A DNA stretch of 64,000 nucleotides from Serpula lacrymans var. lacrymans S7.9 (GCF_000218685.1 NW_006763295.1:610244-674243), one strand, 5' to 3'; shown: positions 22,909-35,500, counted from the stretch's first letter. A program made the numbers and translations. Notes: generated by a model from the letters alone, not told the origin.

Positions 22909-24536
22909 TTACTTCAGAAACTCGAGAATTCTTGCCGTTATGAACTCGACGTCTGAAGGATTAGCGCCTCCACCGGCTGTTTTTACATGTCAATCCTTGC
23001 ACTTGAAACGTAAAATGGCTGGCTTACCGACATGGCCCCAAACGGTATTAATGACGTGCAATTTCGCATCCTTCAGGTGAGATAACTCATTCTGACTGTC
23101 TTCAGGCTTCTCAAAAATCAATATCCGTTTTGCGGTGAACAACAAAGAAAGACGAACAGGGAAGTATAAATCTGTTTTGGAAGGCATGAGTAGCGCTTTG
23201 GCTTTTATGCTGCTCAACGCTTTTTCATAATTACCACCATCTTGGACCTTTGAGATATCTCCATTTTGCCAAGTGGAGAGAAGTGCTATCATATCGTTAG
23301 CATCCCAGTATTGAAGATAGCGGGCTTCCCAGCGTTCCCTGATGAAACTATTCAAATCAGGGTATCTGGCGAGGTAAGTGCATTGTCCCCTCAGCCTTCC
23401 TGAAAATGAGGACAAGAGCAAGTCTGACGCACTCTCCATTCATCAGATATTTATGCTCTCTAAACCACTGAAGGTTTTCGCAGAAGTTTCAGAACCCATT
23501 TAAGCACTTGAAGTAGAAATCCAGCCTCACGGTTTGTCCGTATGCCCATGCACTGTAAACTCGACCAAAGGCTCGGATTCCATGTTGTGGGGTGGTGGTG
23601 TAATGACCATCAGCATAATCTTTAGAGGCCAGCATAGCGGACTTCGGGCCTTCCAGGAAACTATTATCATTTTCGTATCAGCGAGAAGGGAAGCCAGTGG
23701 AATGTGTTACCATTTATTGTGGAAACTTGTTCTTGCGGACGAACAAATAACGACAAATCGTTCTACGAAGTCAGGGAAGACGACGGGCCAATGATATGAC
23801 TAAAGGGAACCAAATTATTAGACTTGTCCAACGGGAAACGCAAGAAAGAACCTGTTGACCACCCATGGAAAATCCTACAACACAAAATATTTTTTGAACG
23901 CCAAGTAATTTGGTTAGGACGGCATGTTGCGCCCGACTTTAATGCAACTTCAAAAAATCTTTCCTACTCAAAGGCCAATTTGTCCTCACATGTTATCTTC
24001 GTAGGAAACAGATGGGAAATAGGCACCATTATATGGTGCAGGCTTCGAGTCAAGTTCGATCAGCTCATCAGGATGTCGCTAATAGAAATTACTCACAGTG
24101 TTGGAAGGGGATGAAGACTAATGATGAAATAAATCTGAGACGAATGAAGAACTTAAGCTACTGAACCGCCCACCTCTCCATTACAAAACAAAGCAAAAGT
24201 GACAATGAAGTACTTGCACGGGTCGAGAGCCTGTTATAACAAATTCAGTCAGGCAAGCGACCCAAGACGTTTATATTGTTTGAATACTTTATCGTCGCCG
24301 ATAAGGTAGTCTTGGCCTAGCAGGAGATACTATATCAGTCATAGTACATACTTTCAAGGCAAGTGCTGATACTCACTGCCGAGAGCTAGCTTGGCCCCGT
24401 AGCAAGTCGGAAACACGATACACGGATTGTTTGAGCTACCATATGTCTGATAAGCTGTAACAGCATCAGGGAGGATACCTCCTGTAACTTTAAACCTGCC
24501 GTGATGATAATATTTGATATCTGGTGGGGTCGTCAT
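22909..24536 (-). CDS. Alpha/beta-hydrolase, homoserine acetyltransferase-like (tandem copy A)
   Basis: Starts MTTPPDIKYYHHGRFKVTGG and ends ARILEFLK. Introns split it into about ten exons whose frames join as in copies B and C. Conserved blocks in order: NNPCIVFPTCYGAKLALG, CKYFIVTFALFCNGE, PYNGAYFPSVSYEDN, RAQHAVLTKLLGV, GFSMGGQQ with the nucleophile Ser, YHWPVVFPDFVERFVVICSS, EGPKSAMLASKDYADG, WDANDMIALLSTWQNGDIS, PSKTDLYFP with the acid Asp, and WGHVAGGGAN with the His. The triad and order are those of the homoserine O-acetyltransferase/MET2-like branch of alpha/beta hydrolases. Substrate is unknown: this fungal subfamily is shorter than Met2 and I see no basis to call methionine synthesis. 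All blocks are intact. Confidence 0.82.
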
Positions 24537-24905
24537 TTGTTGTAGTATATGGTCCCTGTAATAGCTGTTTACTTGGATTATTCACTTCTTATAGGGTTTA
24601 ATCCACGGTATCTCTGCAGGTCTATAAGAGTGTATCATCATCTCGTGGGCACATAGTGTCTGGGAAGAAGATATAAAAAGCGCCATATCTTTTGACAGCA
24701 GCCCTTCTTGTGCGACTCGAACTGTAAAAACTCATGGTCAGGTGATGCCTCCGGATATTGAATTGATCTTGGTGTCCATATCATTAGGTCTGGGAACAAA
24801 GGAAATTTGGACACTGTGTCTTGAATAGCGAAAAGTGAGCATGTGTTTACAGTACATTTTTATGATGCCACGCAAACTTGAATAGATCGCCACTAATCTC
24901 AAGTA
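24537..24905. other. Intergenic between hydrolase copies A and B
   Basis: Promoter of copy A and 3' flank of copy B. AT-rich, no gene or repeat recognised. Confidence 0.5.
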
Positions 24906-26551
24906 CTAGTTCAAAAACTCTCGTATGTTCGCTGAGACGAATTCTACGTCAGTAATGTTTGCACCACCGCCAGCTATATCATGCACGAAATGAAAGGTGA
25001 ATTTTCAACGCAAATATCATAAATAATAGTCCTCGCACCATTGTGACCCCAGTCAGTGTCTATAATGCGCAATTTGACATCTTGCAGGTAAGACGCTTCT
25101 ATCTGACTGTCTTCGGGCTGTATGATAGATGTTTCAGCGTACTATGCACGAGATATGAAATATTGAGGAGACAAACAGGGAAACATAGGTCTGTCCTGGC
25201 TGGAAGCAAAAGAACCTTCGCTGAGATGCTCCTGAGGGCTTTCTTGTAATCTCCACCATCCCGAACTTGGGAGATGTCACCATTTTGCCATGTGTCAAGG
25301 AGCGCCATCATATCGTTCGCATCCCAATTTTGGAGCCAATTAGCTTCCCCTTCTCCCTTCATAAAGCTTTCAAGGTCTGAGTAGCTGTATCGTATATGTG
25401 AGGTTGGGAACGGGTGTAGATTTTGAAAGCATAGTCTTACTTTCCGTTCAGCGTGTACCTTTGTTGCCTGAACCACTGGTTTTAAACATGAGAGACTATT
25501 TTGGGGAATTATACGATTGTTTTGGTACCGTTTGCCCATACATCCAAGCGCACATTACTCGCCCAAACGCACGCAATCCGTGCTGAGGGGGCGAAGTGTA
25601 GTGCCCTCCATCATAATCTTTTGACGCTAGCATGGCTGCTTTAGGGCCTTCCAGTACACTGAATAGACCAAGTGATTAACTTTGAACAATACGAAAGGAG
25701 AAAGGTGCGATAAGAAATACCATCTGTTATGTGGGCTCGTCCGAGCGGATGAGCAAATAGCTATAATTCTCTCCACAAACTCTGGATACATCACTGCCCA
25801 ATGATATGCCTAAGTGATTATCAGTATAATACTACCAGAAGATTACGGCAACATGACGCACTTGTTGGCCACCCATAGAAAAGCCTAGGGCACAAAAAGC
25901 TTTATCTACGCCTAGTCCTTTAGTCAAGACACTGTACTGTGCTCGGCTTACGAAGTATGTTAGAAATCAACCCTAATCTAAAAATCAGTTACTCTCTTAC
26001 ATATTGTCTTCGTAGGATGTATGTGGAAAATATGGACCATTATATGGGGATGGCTATTCACCAAACACCACATCAGCTCTCTACACTAGCATGGCATTAT
26101 TGGTCGAAGCTCACTGTATTGGAAGGTGAAGAGGACTAGTTGAAACATTATGGGTTACTGTTCGTGTAAAGGAGGCGGCCATTCGATATAATAACACACC
26201 TCTCCGTTACAAAACAAAGCAAAGGTGACTATGAAGTAATTTCTAGGGTCGAGTGCCTTGTTGACTAAGTTACTCGTTACATTGGGGCCATACTGGATTT
26301 GAGAACGTACTTTTCCTTCTCCCACGAGATGATTCTGAACTGGAAGAGACATGTGAGAGTCGCCTACCTGAATATAATGGTTACTTACATCCAAGTGTCA
26401 GCTTTGCGCCATAACACGCAGGGAAAACAATACACGGATTTTTGGGATCACCGTAAGTTTGATATGCAGTGATGGCATCAGGAAGGACTCCTCCTGCTAC
26501 TTTGAATCTACCGTGATGATAGTATTGGATTTCTGGAGCTTGGACCGACAT
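24906..26551 (-). CDS. Alpha/beta-hydrolase, homoserine acetyltransferase-like (tandem copy B)
   Basis: Starts MSVQAPEIQYYHHGRFKVAG and ends SANIREFLN. Exon order and block order match copy A: PKNPCIVFPACYGAKLTLG, ALDPRNYFIVTFALFCNGE, PYNGPYFPHTSYEDN, RAQYSVLTKGLGVDKAF, GFSMGGQQ (nucleophile), YHWAVMYPEFVERIIAICSS, EGPKAAMLASKDYDGGHY, WDANDMMALLDTWQNGDIS, PARTDLCFP (acid) and DWGHNAGGGAN (His). It has a slightly longer N-terminus than A. The block after ICSSARTSPHN is well conserved among the three copies. No frameshift or stop was found in the exons I joined, so it looks functional. Substrate unknown, probably cytosolic since no signal or membrane segment is visible. Confidence 0.82.
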
Positions 26552-26817
26552 TGAGCTAGTAGAGGCTGGTTGCTAATGATGACACCCACGACGGGGCATC
26601 GTCAGATATATGTAGCTCAATACACACATCGTAATTCGGACCTAATTGCTATAGAAAGGACGGCACATAAGCATATGTGGAACGTGAGAGTTAAAAGATC
26701 ATAAATATTCAGGCATAGATAGATAAGACACGATGGATAAACTGTGCATGCCAAATTTCTCCCAAGCTATTCAATACAATGTGCTTGAAGAACCACATTC
26801 GAATAAGGAAAACACAC

Positions 26818-28489
26818 TCAAAGTTCGTCAAGGAACTTCCTGATTTCATTCTGTAGAACATCATCATCTTGAGCATTAGATCCTCCACCAGCTAAAAGTA
26901 AAGTTTATAAAATAGCTTATGATTATGAAATCTTAGCGTACCCATGTGGCCCCAAATCGAATCAATAACAAAAAGCCTGGCGTTTTTCAAGCACGAGATC
27001 TCAAATCGGCTATCTTCAGGCTATGATGTATGAAGTTTCAGCACATCGGTCAGACTTCATTCATGCTTCAAACTAAACAGCATTCAACGTACCGGAAAGT
27101 AAAGATCGGTTTTGCAGGGCATGACCAAGCCTTTCGCTTTGATCTCGCTTAAGCATTTTTCCAGATCTCCTTCATGTCGGATTTGTGAAACATCCCCGTT
27201 TTGCCAAGTATGAAGTAGAGTGATTAAGTCATTAGCATCCCAGCCGTTCAGGAAGCCAGCCTCCCACTCTTCGCGAAGGAAGACTTGAAGGTCCGGATAC
27301 CTGTTATTTCATCGAGGTCAGACATTTGGAACGTGATAGGTCTACAGAAAAACGGACATTCCATCGTATAAGTATCGTTCTTCCCGGAACCACTGTTCAC
27401 ATAATTAGAAACAATACAATCTGTCAGTGCCACTCGCTAACCGTCTGGCCGTAAGCCCATGCACTGTAGGCACGCCCAAAGGCCCGGATGCCATGTTGAG
27501 GAGTTGTAACATAATGTCCGTTATCGAAGTCCTTAGATGCGACTAGAGCAGCCTTGGGACCCTCGAGGAAACTAAAATTTATAGTAAATTATATCTACAG
27601 AAAGCTGCTGGTAACAGACAGACCATTTGTTGTGAGGGCTCGTGCGCGCTGAACCACATATAGGTATATATCTTTGTAATTGACGAAAATTGGCTGAGGT
27701 GCCTTCCACTCTGAGTGCTGACATACCTCTGGACGAAATCTGGATACATAACAGGCCAGTAATACGCCTTGAAAATGGTGGATCATCAGCGAGTGATTGA
27801 ACTCGATAATTTAGCAAGTACCTGCTGACCGCCCATAGAAAACCCCACTACACAAAAGACTTGTTTGATGGAAAGCTTCTGTGTCATGACTATGTATTGA
27901 GCGCGGCTGCGGTCCTTTATAAAACAGAAGTCATCGTGATTGATAGAAGAACTCACACGTTATCTTCATAGGATACTGCAGGAAAATATGCCCCATTGTA
28001 CGGAGAAGGCTAACCTCGGGGAACTCAGATCCTCTTCATGCAACAGATCGCCATGCCTTACCGTGTTAGACGGAGACGAAGACTGGTAATACATCAGATA
28101 CATTCTGAGAGTCGCAAGAATGCTCACCCACCTCGCCGTTGGAAAACAGTGCGAACGTGACGATGTAATATTTTTTCGGATCAAGGACCTCAAGTAACGA
28201 TGATTCAATGAAATCGAACAAGACATCTTTAGACACTGATAAGTACCTTATTATCGCCAACCAGATAACTTTGACCTAACAAACCAGAACCTCGCACCAG
28301 CATATATCATTCCCGCAGAGACGGGCTATGTTATTATCACTCACTGTCGAGTTTTCCCCCGTAACAGGTAGGAAAGACGATGCAGGGATTAGCAGGGTCT
28401 CCATACGTACAGTAAGCAGTAATTGCATCGGGCAAAATACCGCCTGCAACGCGGAAGCGACCGTGACGATAATACTGAATTTCCGCCAT
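26818..28489 (-). CDS. Alpha/beta-hydrolase, homoserine acetyltransferase-like (tandem copy C)
   Basis: Starts MAEIQYYRHGRFRVAGG and ends NEIRKFLDEL. Blocks: PANPCIVFPTCYGGKL, DPKKYYIVTFALFSNGEVG, AQYIVMTQKLSIKQVF, GFSMGGQQ (nucleophile Ser), YYWPVMYPDFVQR, EGPKAALVASKDFDNGHY, WDANDLITLLHTWQNGDVS, MPCKTDLYFP (acid) and IWGHMAGGGSN (His). It is the most diverged of the three: it lacks the TTPP/VQAP start, has a different C-terminal segment (AQDDDVLQ) and replaces CNGE by SNGE. It is the first of the array in transcription order and is divergent from RPS23. The triad is complete, so it is probably active. Substrate unknown. Confidence 0.8.
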
Positions 28490-29035
28490 GTGTGATGTGG
28501 GAAACGAGATGAGGTGGAAGTGAAGGTCACATACATATACTTATGCTCTCAATTGAATGTCCTTATCAGTGCTCGGCCCGGCTCGATGTCAAGAGCGCGG
28601 GTTTGAAGCTGTCATAGCATGGGCGCAAGGGAAGGAGAATCTATCTTGGAGCAAAGATATGCTTTCTGTGGGAACGCGGGGACCTTGGGTGAAGCAAATG
28701 CAAGCACTAGGCGCATGACCGAATCCGTGGCAGCAGAACATTGAATGTGAGCGGCCTCAAGTACCAAGTGACTACCAGACGATGAAAAGATAAGTGTGAC
28801 ACAAAGCCGGAAAAGTAGCAGTATGGATGGGCTGCGTTGCGGAGACATTTGAAATATACACACGACGGTCACTGTGACAGTGAGAAAAACGCGTAATGCA
28901 AAACGATCACGTGGAACCGCAAAATAAAATGTGAGGCTTTGAAACTATAACAGTCATCATTTAAAGTTTCGGGAACTTGCCGGTCTCATACCGAATCCTC
29001 CTACAGTTTCTTCACCGACCTCCTCGACATCAAGA
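28490..29035. promoter_or_regulatory. Divergent region between hydrolase C and RPS23
   Basis: About 550 bases between divergent start codons. A CACGTG box lies near 28910 and a pyrimidine-rich stretch directly precedes the RPS23 ATG, typical of ribosomal protein leaders. No gene is visible; the antisense frame 28612-28872 is not supported. Confidence 0.45.
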
Positions 29036-29710
29036 ATGGGCTGTATGTGGGCTTTCTCACTTATTATGAACACTCCAGTGATATCGTATATTTCTAGCCA
29101 ACAAACCTCGCGGACTTCAAGCAGCACGCAAGCTTCGCAATGACCGCCGCGTGAACCGCTGGGTGTGTGGATTTTGATTATACCATAATCTGTCAGAGGC
29201 TGGAATGCTATTCATTATCTAGGCGGACAAGTCATACAAGAAGCGTGCCCTCGGCAACATCTACAAAACCTCTCCTACTGGAGGATCGTCCCACGCAAAG
29301 GGCATTGTCCTTGAAAAAGTTGGTGTCGAAGCTAAACAACCAAACTCTGCCATCCGTAAATGTGTCCGTGTACAATTGATCAAGAACGGCAAAAAAGTGA
29401 CTGCTTTCGTCCCGGTATGTTTATTCTTGTGTGATTGTATCCGTACCCCTGATTACTTATTGCTGTTGTGCAGAATGACGGTTGCTTGAACTTCGTAGAT
29501 GAAAACGATGAAGTACTCATCTCTGGTTTCGGTCGTAGCGGAAAGGCCAAGGGTGATATTCCAGGAGTACGGTTTAAGATCGTCAAGGTGTCTGGTGTTG
29601 GTCTTTTGGCCCTCTGGAAGGAAAAGAAGGTATGTCATAAAGTTATTCTATTAACTGAACGAGGTATTGAAGGGTGTGATTCATTCTTGAAGGAAAAGCC
29701 AAGGTCATAA
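29036..29710 (+). CDS. RPS23: 40S ribosomal protein S23 (uS12)
   Basis: Exons 29036-29042, 29098-29162, 29223-29414, 29474-29629, 29693-29710; 145 residues, the exact family length. It reads [20 protein letters not shown], then [20 protein letters not shown], the universally conserved [20 protein letters not shown] near the decoding centre, [17 protein letters not shown] and the end KEKKEKPRS. The conserved proline in KQPNSAIRK is the one hydroxylated in other eukaryotes. The first coding exon has only 7 nt (ATGGGCT) and the last 18 nt. Splicing of this gene is therefore needed directly after the start codon. uS12 sits at the decoding site of the small subunit and affects accuracy. Confidence 0.97.
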
Positions 29711-29846
29711 AGATTGGGTTACTCTCTTACGTTTCCACTGCCATGTTTTCGTTCCACATTATGATCATGCCTGTATTGCATATATATGTCCTTCCTCAAT
29801 GAGATCATAAAATGGTACGCAACGCATGGTTCATAGCTGGAAATTG

Positions 29847-29874
29847 ACATTGGACATTGGACATTGGACATTGG
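29847..29874 (+). repeat. Tandem repeat ACATTGG x4
   Basis: Four perfect head-to-tail copies of the 7-mer ACATTGG in the region between the convergent RPS23 and CDS1 genes. No function is evident. Confidence 0.85.
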
Positions 29875-29988
29875 CGACCACTTTTAAGAATAATAAGCAA
29901 TTTGACACTGCATATGATTATGGTGCAAAACCGGTAAATACAAATAGTTCGTGAGCTGAAAAATAATGAGTGTTCATAATTAACCCTT

Positions 29989-32156
29989 TCATGCTGTCAT
30001 AATCCCTTGGCCCTGCAAATACCTCCTTAAGTCCTTCATCAACTCGAGTTGTTCCTCCATCGTCAAACCACTGACAATCATCTGAAGAATTGAGCCCACC
30101 GTAACATGATGTTCTCTAATGAGACTGCTGTAATAGACATATGTGAAAACACCCATGAGGAATCTGGCAACTATCATTAGCTCAATGAATTTGACACGAT
30201 CGAGCATACGCACTGGCAGTCCATACGGTCTGTCATACCTCCATGTCCAGGTATGCTATGTCCAAAGTCTTTGATATTGAAAGCGCGTTTAAAGCCGGAA
30301 GCAAAGAAACCACCGAAGGGTGCGACGAGCGATGCAAAAACAGACATGCAAAGCAAATGAAACTGGTATGGGACATACGGTATAGTGGTCACGGCGTTCC
30401 CGAGCTGAATGAAAGAATAAGATTAACAGATGCCAGGAAATCGGATGAGAAGGTGATAAACAAACAATAGGCGAGATAAACACTCTCAGGGGAGCCCAGA
30501 TTTGCCATTCTCTCCAGATGAATATAGGGTTAGGAGTGCAGTGTCCCGACGACCATGCATCGACACCAAGATCATGTACGGGGCAGATCATGTAATCAAA
30601 GCGCATGAAATAGGATCCCCAGATGATCCCAAAGATCACAGTACTAAAGAAGGCGCCTACAAAACCCTCGACAGTTTTCTTGGGTGAAAGTTTGATGAGG
30701 GGTGTCCTTCCGAGTGTGATACCCCAGATGTAAGCGAATACATCGTTGCAAATAACTAGAGATGCAGGGACCCAGAACCAGATGAGACCTTCCAGTATAT
30801 TATTTACTATGAAATGGCTGAGTGGAGATTTTGGATTTTGGTGAGTCGTTTACTCATCCATAGTCACAGATCTCACCTTGAGACTACAATGAGGAGTAAG
30901 CTCATGTGGACCCAGCAAAAGAGGCCAAATTGCTGCTTGAGATAGCCACGTTTGAGGGACATAACAAAACCCATGAAACCAATGGTATATAAAGTAAAAC
31001 TGATGATGCGATGATTAGTAGCAAATGGCAACAGCTGCGCATCTGCAAAGACAACATGCTATACCAAGATGGATGAACTTGCGTAACAAATAACGATGAA
31101 AGTAAATCTGACCTTGAAATAGTAGATAATGCTCTCGCCGTATAAAAAGTAGTTGGTGACGGCAAAAAAATACCAGTTCAGAGTTTTACTCCACGGATCT
31201 TTCTTTCCTTTTGTCTCGACGTCTGAAGACTCCGGTGCAGTATTCCTCAGAGAAAACAGAGCAGTGACTTCTCGGTACACCAAGGTTTGACATAGCATAA
31301 CGAGTATGATCATATACACATGTCCCATGAGCAGGAGACCTTTAGTAGAGAAGTTCGTAAGCTACAGCTATACGCAGATTGTTGAATGTCATACCGATGA
31401 AACCTCCTATCATGATGAATGTCCATAGCGTTCTTGTCAGCATATTTTGGCGTTTCTTCGTCCGTTCAGTTTCAACGCCACCATCACCGAGTTTCAGAGC
31501 GCGCTCCGCGTCACCATTATGATGATCAATGGCAACCTTCTCGACAGTCTTTTCTGGGGGGTCACTATGACTTTCAGGGATTACAGAAACTGGAACATGC
31601 TTAGAATTTGAACGAGTATAAAGTAGAATGATGCACACCATTATATAACTTTTCTGAAGTACCACCATTAAGGAAGGCATGCTGCTGCGGTGAATCAGCC
31701 TCGACCATTTCATGGTCTACTTTTGTTGTAGTAGCCGGTTTAGGTGTATGCTGCACTATGCTGGTGATGTCTGGTTCAGCCATTGGAATTGGAAGTGGAG
31801 GTTCTTCGGGAGCAGGTGTATCTCTCGGAGAGCTATCGGTAGTCGTTGTAGTTCCTGTTTTATTAGCGGTTTTGAGCTGTTTCCGTCTCTCTGTACGAGC
31901 AGTTTTGGCGGCCTTCTTTATTTGAGATTTAGACAACTTTACAGGGCCCAGGCTGAAATATAGTGAGTGTTTGCGGCGCCTATATCAACAAAGGCCGCTG
32001 TGCGGTGTGGGCTGACCTTTCCGCCAGCACCGATGCTGATGAGCTCTCCTCGTCTGTGTCTTCTTGGACATCTTCACCAGGATCAACGACCAGAGCTTCG
32101 AAAGCCGTCCTGGACGCAAATATTGGTTTTGAGTTTGTAGCAGCTCCCGCACTCAT
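29989..32156 (-). CDS. CDS1: Phosphatidate cytidylyltransferase (CDP-DAG synthase)
   Basis: Start at 32156 ([16 protein letters not shown]). First exons 32156-32017, 31952-31639, then from 31589. A hydrophilic N-terminal region of about 230 residues (acidic, then Lys/Arg-rich [20 protein letters not shown], then Pro/Thr-rich) precedes the membrane part: [98 protein letters not shown] and the family signature [20 protein letters not shown] followed by DRMDCQ, which binds metal and CTP. The end is [20 protein letters not shown]. The enzyme makes CDP-diacylglycerol from CTP and phosphatidic acid in the ER, the precursor of PI, PS and cardiolipin. The long N-terminus is unusual; it could include a wrongly joined exon. 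Confidence 0.9.
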
Positions 32157-32553
32157 TGTGGTTGTGGTCTGAAAAGAACGTGAAAAACAGAAGTCCAAAG
32201 TGAACACGTGAAGGAAACACGCAGGTGACGTGTTGGCAGCCGACGCCGACTCGAGTCTCTTAATTCGCCACCGCACCACCGATCTGTTTCCAGAAATGGA
32301 ACTATATGTACCTCAGCTTAATCTCTCATCGGAATTTCACAACTACAGCACTCTCCAACTTTTGTAGGATAGGATGTATTGGTCTATATATCACCCTCCA
32401 TACATGCTCTTCGCACAACGTCCGGAGTGCCATGCAAAATCGAAAGAGAATAAAAGTGCAGTGTGTTGCGCTGTCCAACGGAAGACTCTGGTAGATACTA
32501 GTAGTGAATGAATTTATATCGACAAGCAAGTCCATGCAGTCTAGACTAGACAG
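32157..32553. other. Intergenic between CDS1 start and TOP1 stop
   Basis: Contains the CDS1 promoter/leader and TOP1 3' flank, both minus strand. No separate gene recognised. Confidence 0.5.
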
Positions 32554-35500
32554 TTAGAATTTCCAGTTATTGTCGACCTCCATTGCCCATGGAACTGAGT
32601 CGACATTCATTAACAAGGAGAGGACAAAATATAGCTCAGCGGACGTACATTTGACAAGTAGTGTCTTCGAGAAAATCTTCTCTATAGGTACGTCGTGGGT
32701 TTTACACCAAGCCGCCGTGATCCTACAAAGTCACATCAGTATGATAGAGCCAAGTGTCTGATAAAACTCACCGTGGGTCCAAGTAGTTGATTTTACTAGA
32801 CAGTTCTAGTCAGCAAACGATACACATCACAACAGCTAGAGTTCTATTCGACATCTTACCTTGTTCCCAAAGCAACCTCCTTGCCTGCTTCCCGATCATC
32901 CATCTGCAACTTGAAGGTCTTCATCTTCTCGTCTAGTTTCTGGATGTTTTCTTCCAGCTTCTCTATTGGCCGCTCTCTCTTCAATGTCGCTCTCTCTGTC
33001 CCACGCTCGCTGACAAGCTTCTCGTAGTCAGCTTCTATGCTATCTATTTTGTCTTGTAATGCCGATTCGTCTAAGGGCGCCTTACCCTCCTCTACCAACT
33101 TCTCGTTGTCCTTTGCGAATTTTTTCTGAGCTTTTTCGATATCCTTGTTCTTTAGTGATTCCTCATGTTGCTCAATCCAGTCATCATCCAAGTCAGATTC
33201 ATCGTTGGCGTATGGCTTCTTTTTCTTGTATTTGGGATCAGCATTGAACAATACGTGACGTAGTTTCATACGTTCATATTTGAACGAGCGAAGCTAAGAT
33301 AAACATAGTCAGAGTCATTGTATTTGTGCAGTAAACTATAAACATACCCTATCTCGCATTTTCTCCATAGATTGCTCGTGTGTTTTGGGAGCACTGCGTT
33401 GATGGTTACATAAAATTGCTACCATGCGGTTAGCGTGGTTATATGCATTCAGTTTCTCTTGCACAGTAGCATTCTCGGGGGTGCTTTCGTCCAACTGCTC
33501 CTGGAATGTGATCGATGCGTTGTAAGTACGGAAAACTTTTGCGGTCAAACCCTTCATGTATGATTGCAGGTGCTTGTTGAGAAGCGTCGTCTAATCAAAA
33601 ATCGTTAGCTGCAATTGAAGAATAACAGAAATTCCCTCGTTACGTTAACACGATCAAACAAATTGTCATTATCTTCTTTGTTTTCCTTGAAGTAACGGAT
33701 ATTCTTGAAAACTTGAAATTCCACGGCAACGCGGTTGTAGTATCGAATTGAATCTTTACCCAGGAAATCGAATATAATGAAATTCGGGGCTTCCAAGGTG
33801 ACATGTTCACAGCGAAGCGAACAACAACCAACAGTATCTGCTTCATCTTCTCCTTTCTCATTTCCGGCACGAAGGGCTAAGCGATCGATGAAATACATAG
33901 CTGTTGCCCTCTGACGATCTGCCATTATCTTACTCCTCAAGTCTGCGTTATAATCCTGACGTATCCTATCCACATGTTTCTGCAAAAATAACGATCAGGG
34001 GTTTTACTCTGTGAGATAAGCTAGATCTACCTTCAACTCCCGAGCTTTCTCGAATTTAGACATGTCGCTTTGTCCTTTCAGAGAACTACCCGCCGCCAGG
34101 AACACATACTTATGATTTCCGTTGATATTTTCAACCCAATTAGCAAGCCAAGTGACCGTCTTGTCATGGATAATTTGCTTCCATGTACCTGGCATATTTG
34201 GAATGGGGATGTGTGACTCTGCGCCGATATTAATGGTTATGTCCTCCGGGCGTACTCGGAACTAGTTCACAGATAACCTGTCAGAAAACATAGTGTGATT
34301 GTAACGATGGCCATCACCTTCAAAGCACCCTTCTTCGGATGGTCACCCCGACCTCTAAAGAGACCCGGAGGTTCAACTCTGAAGTTCCCCACTTTCTCTT
34401 TTCGGCCGTCAAGAACACACGTCACATATTTCTCCTCATATGCATCTTTCTGTTTCTTGAGCTCTTTCTTCTCTGCAGTGGTCATTGCTTTTTTCTTTGC
34501 TTTTTCTCCCTCAAAATATTCATACATTGGCCTGAAATCACAATGTTCAAAGTTCGTAATTTTGATCTTATTGCGCTACAGGAATTTTCCAAATGAGGAA
34601 TGATTTGACAGTGCCAAATGGCTATGAGAAACATACAGGAGGTGCGTCCTTTAGGACTTTCTTCCAATCTTCAAAGAAATTTTTATTGAACGTGTTGTCC
34701 TGAGCATGTTCAGTTTCGAGCATAGCTGCATAAAACCCAGCAACCTCTTCTGCTATAGGGTCGAGATCCACAGGTTTTCCTACATATATGTTAATATACA
34801 TCAACTACATTAAACCAGTGTGATGAGACGTACCGTTGTACTTCATTTTGACATGTGAAGGGAGAGGCTCGTAGGGGGGAGGGAAGATAACGCCACTGTG
34901 CTCAAGTGTTTGCCATTTCTCCTCTCCATCACCGTTGGCTTGCTGAGCTTCCCACCATCGATACACTTCCTCGCCTTCGTCCAGTTCTTCCTTCTTGCTA
35001 CCCTTGACTTTCTTTGCTGAGCCCTGTGGTTCTCCTTTCACTTTTTTCTTAACCTTGGGCGCCTCTGAAACTGACCCTTCTTCCTCCTTGACTTTTTTAG
35101 TGGAAGCTCTCTTGCGCGCCTTCTTAACAGATAGCTTCTCTTCCTCAGAAGAGGGCTCTGCTTCGCTCTCGACTTTGACTTTGGCTTTCCGCTTCGCTGC
35201 CTTCTTAATAATCGGAGCGTCATCCTCACTTGAGGAGCCGTCGTCGCCACCTTCTTTGTGTCCTGTCTCCTCCTTCTTAACCTTCTTCTTGGGAGGTACT
35301 GCTGACTTCTGAGCCATGCGTTTCACCTTTATCTTTGATGTTTCACTGCCATCAAAACCCATTTTTGAAGGTGGTGGCGGAAGTACCGTTGCCTCAACTG
35401 CGCCTGGCATTGAAATTGCCGCCGACTTGGACTGCTTTGCTGGTGAAGATGCGAGTGGAGTATCGTCATCACTCGAAGACGATTCAACATTATGGGGTCT

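Noticed and set aside
22501..22956. Plus-strand open frame of 151 residues
   Set aside because: It overlaps the 3' end of hydrolase copy A antisense, has no domain and no supporting exons.
22909..28489. Calling the tandem hydrolases MET2 (homoserine O-acetyltransferase)
   Set aside because: They share the fold and triad but belong to a shorter, diverged subfamily present in three copies; methionine synthesis is not supported by sequence alone.
29163..29222. Possible intronic snoRNA in RPS23
   Set aside because: The introns are 55-63 nt and lack a proper C box/D box pair.
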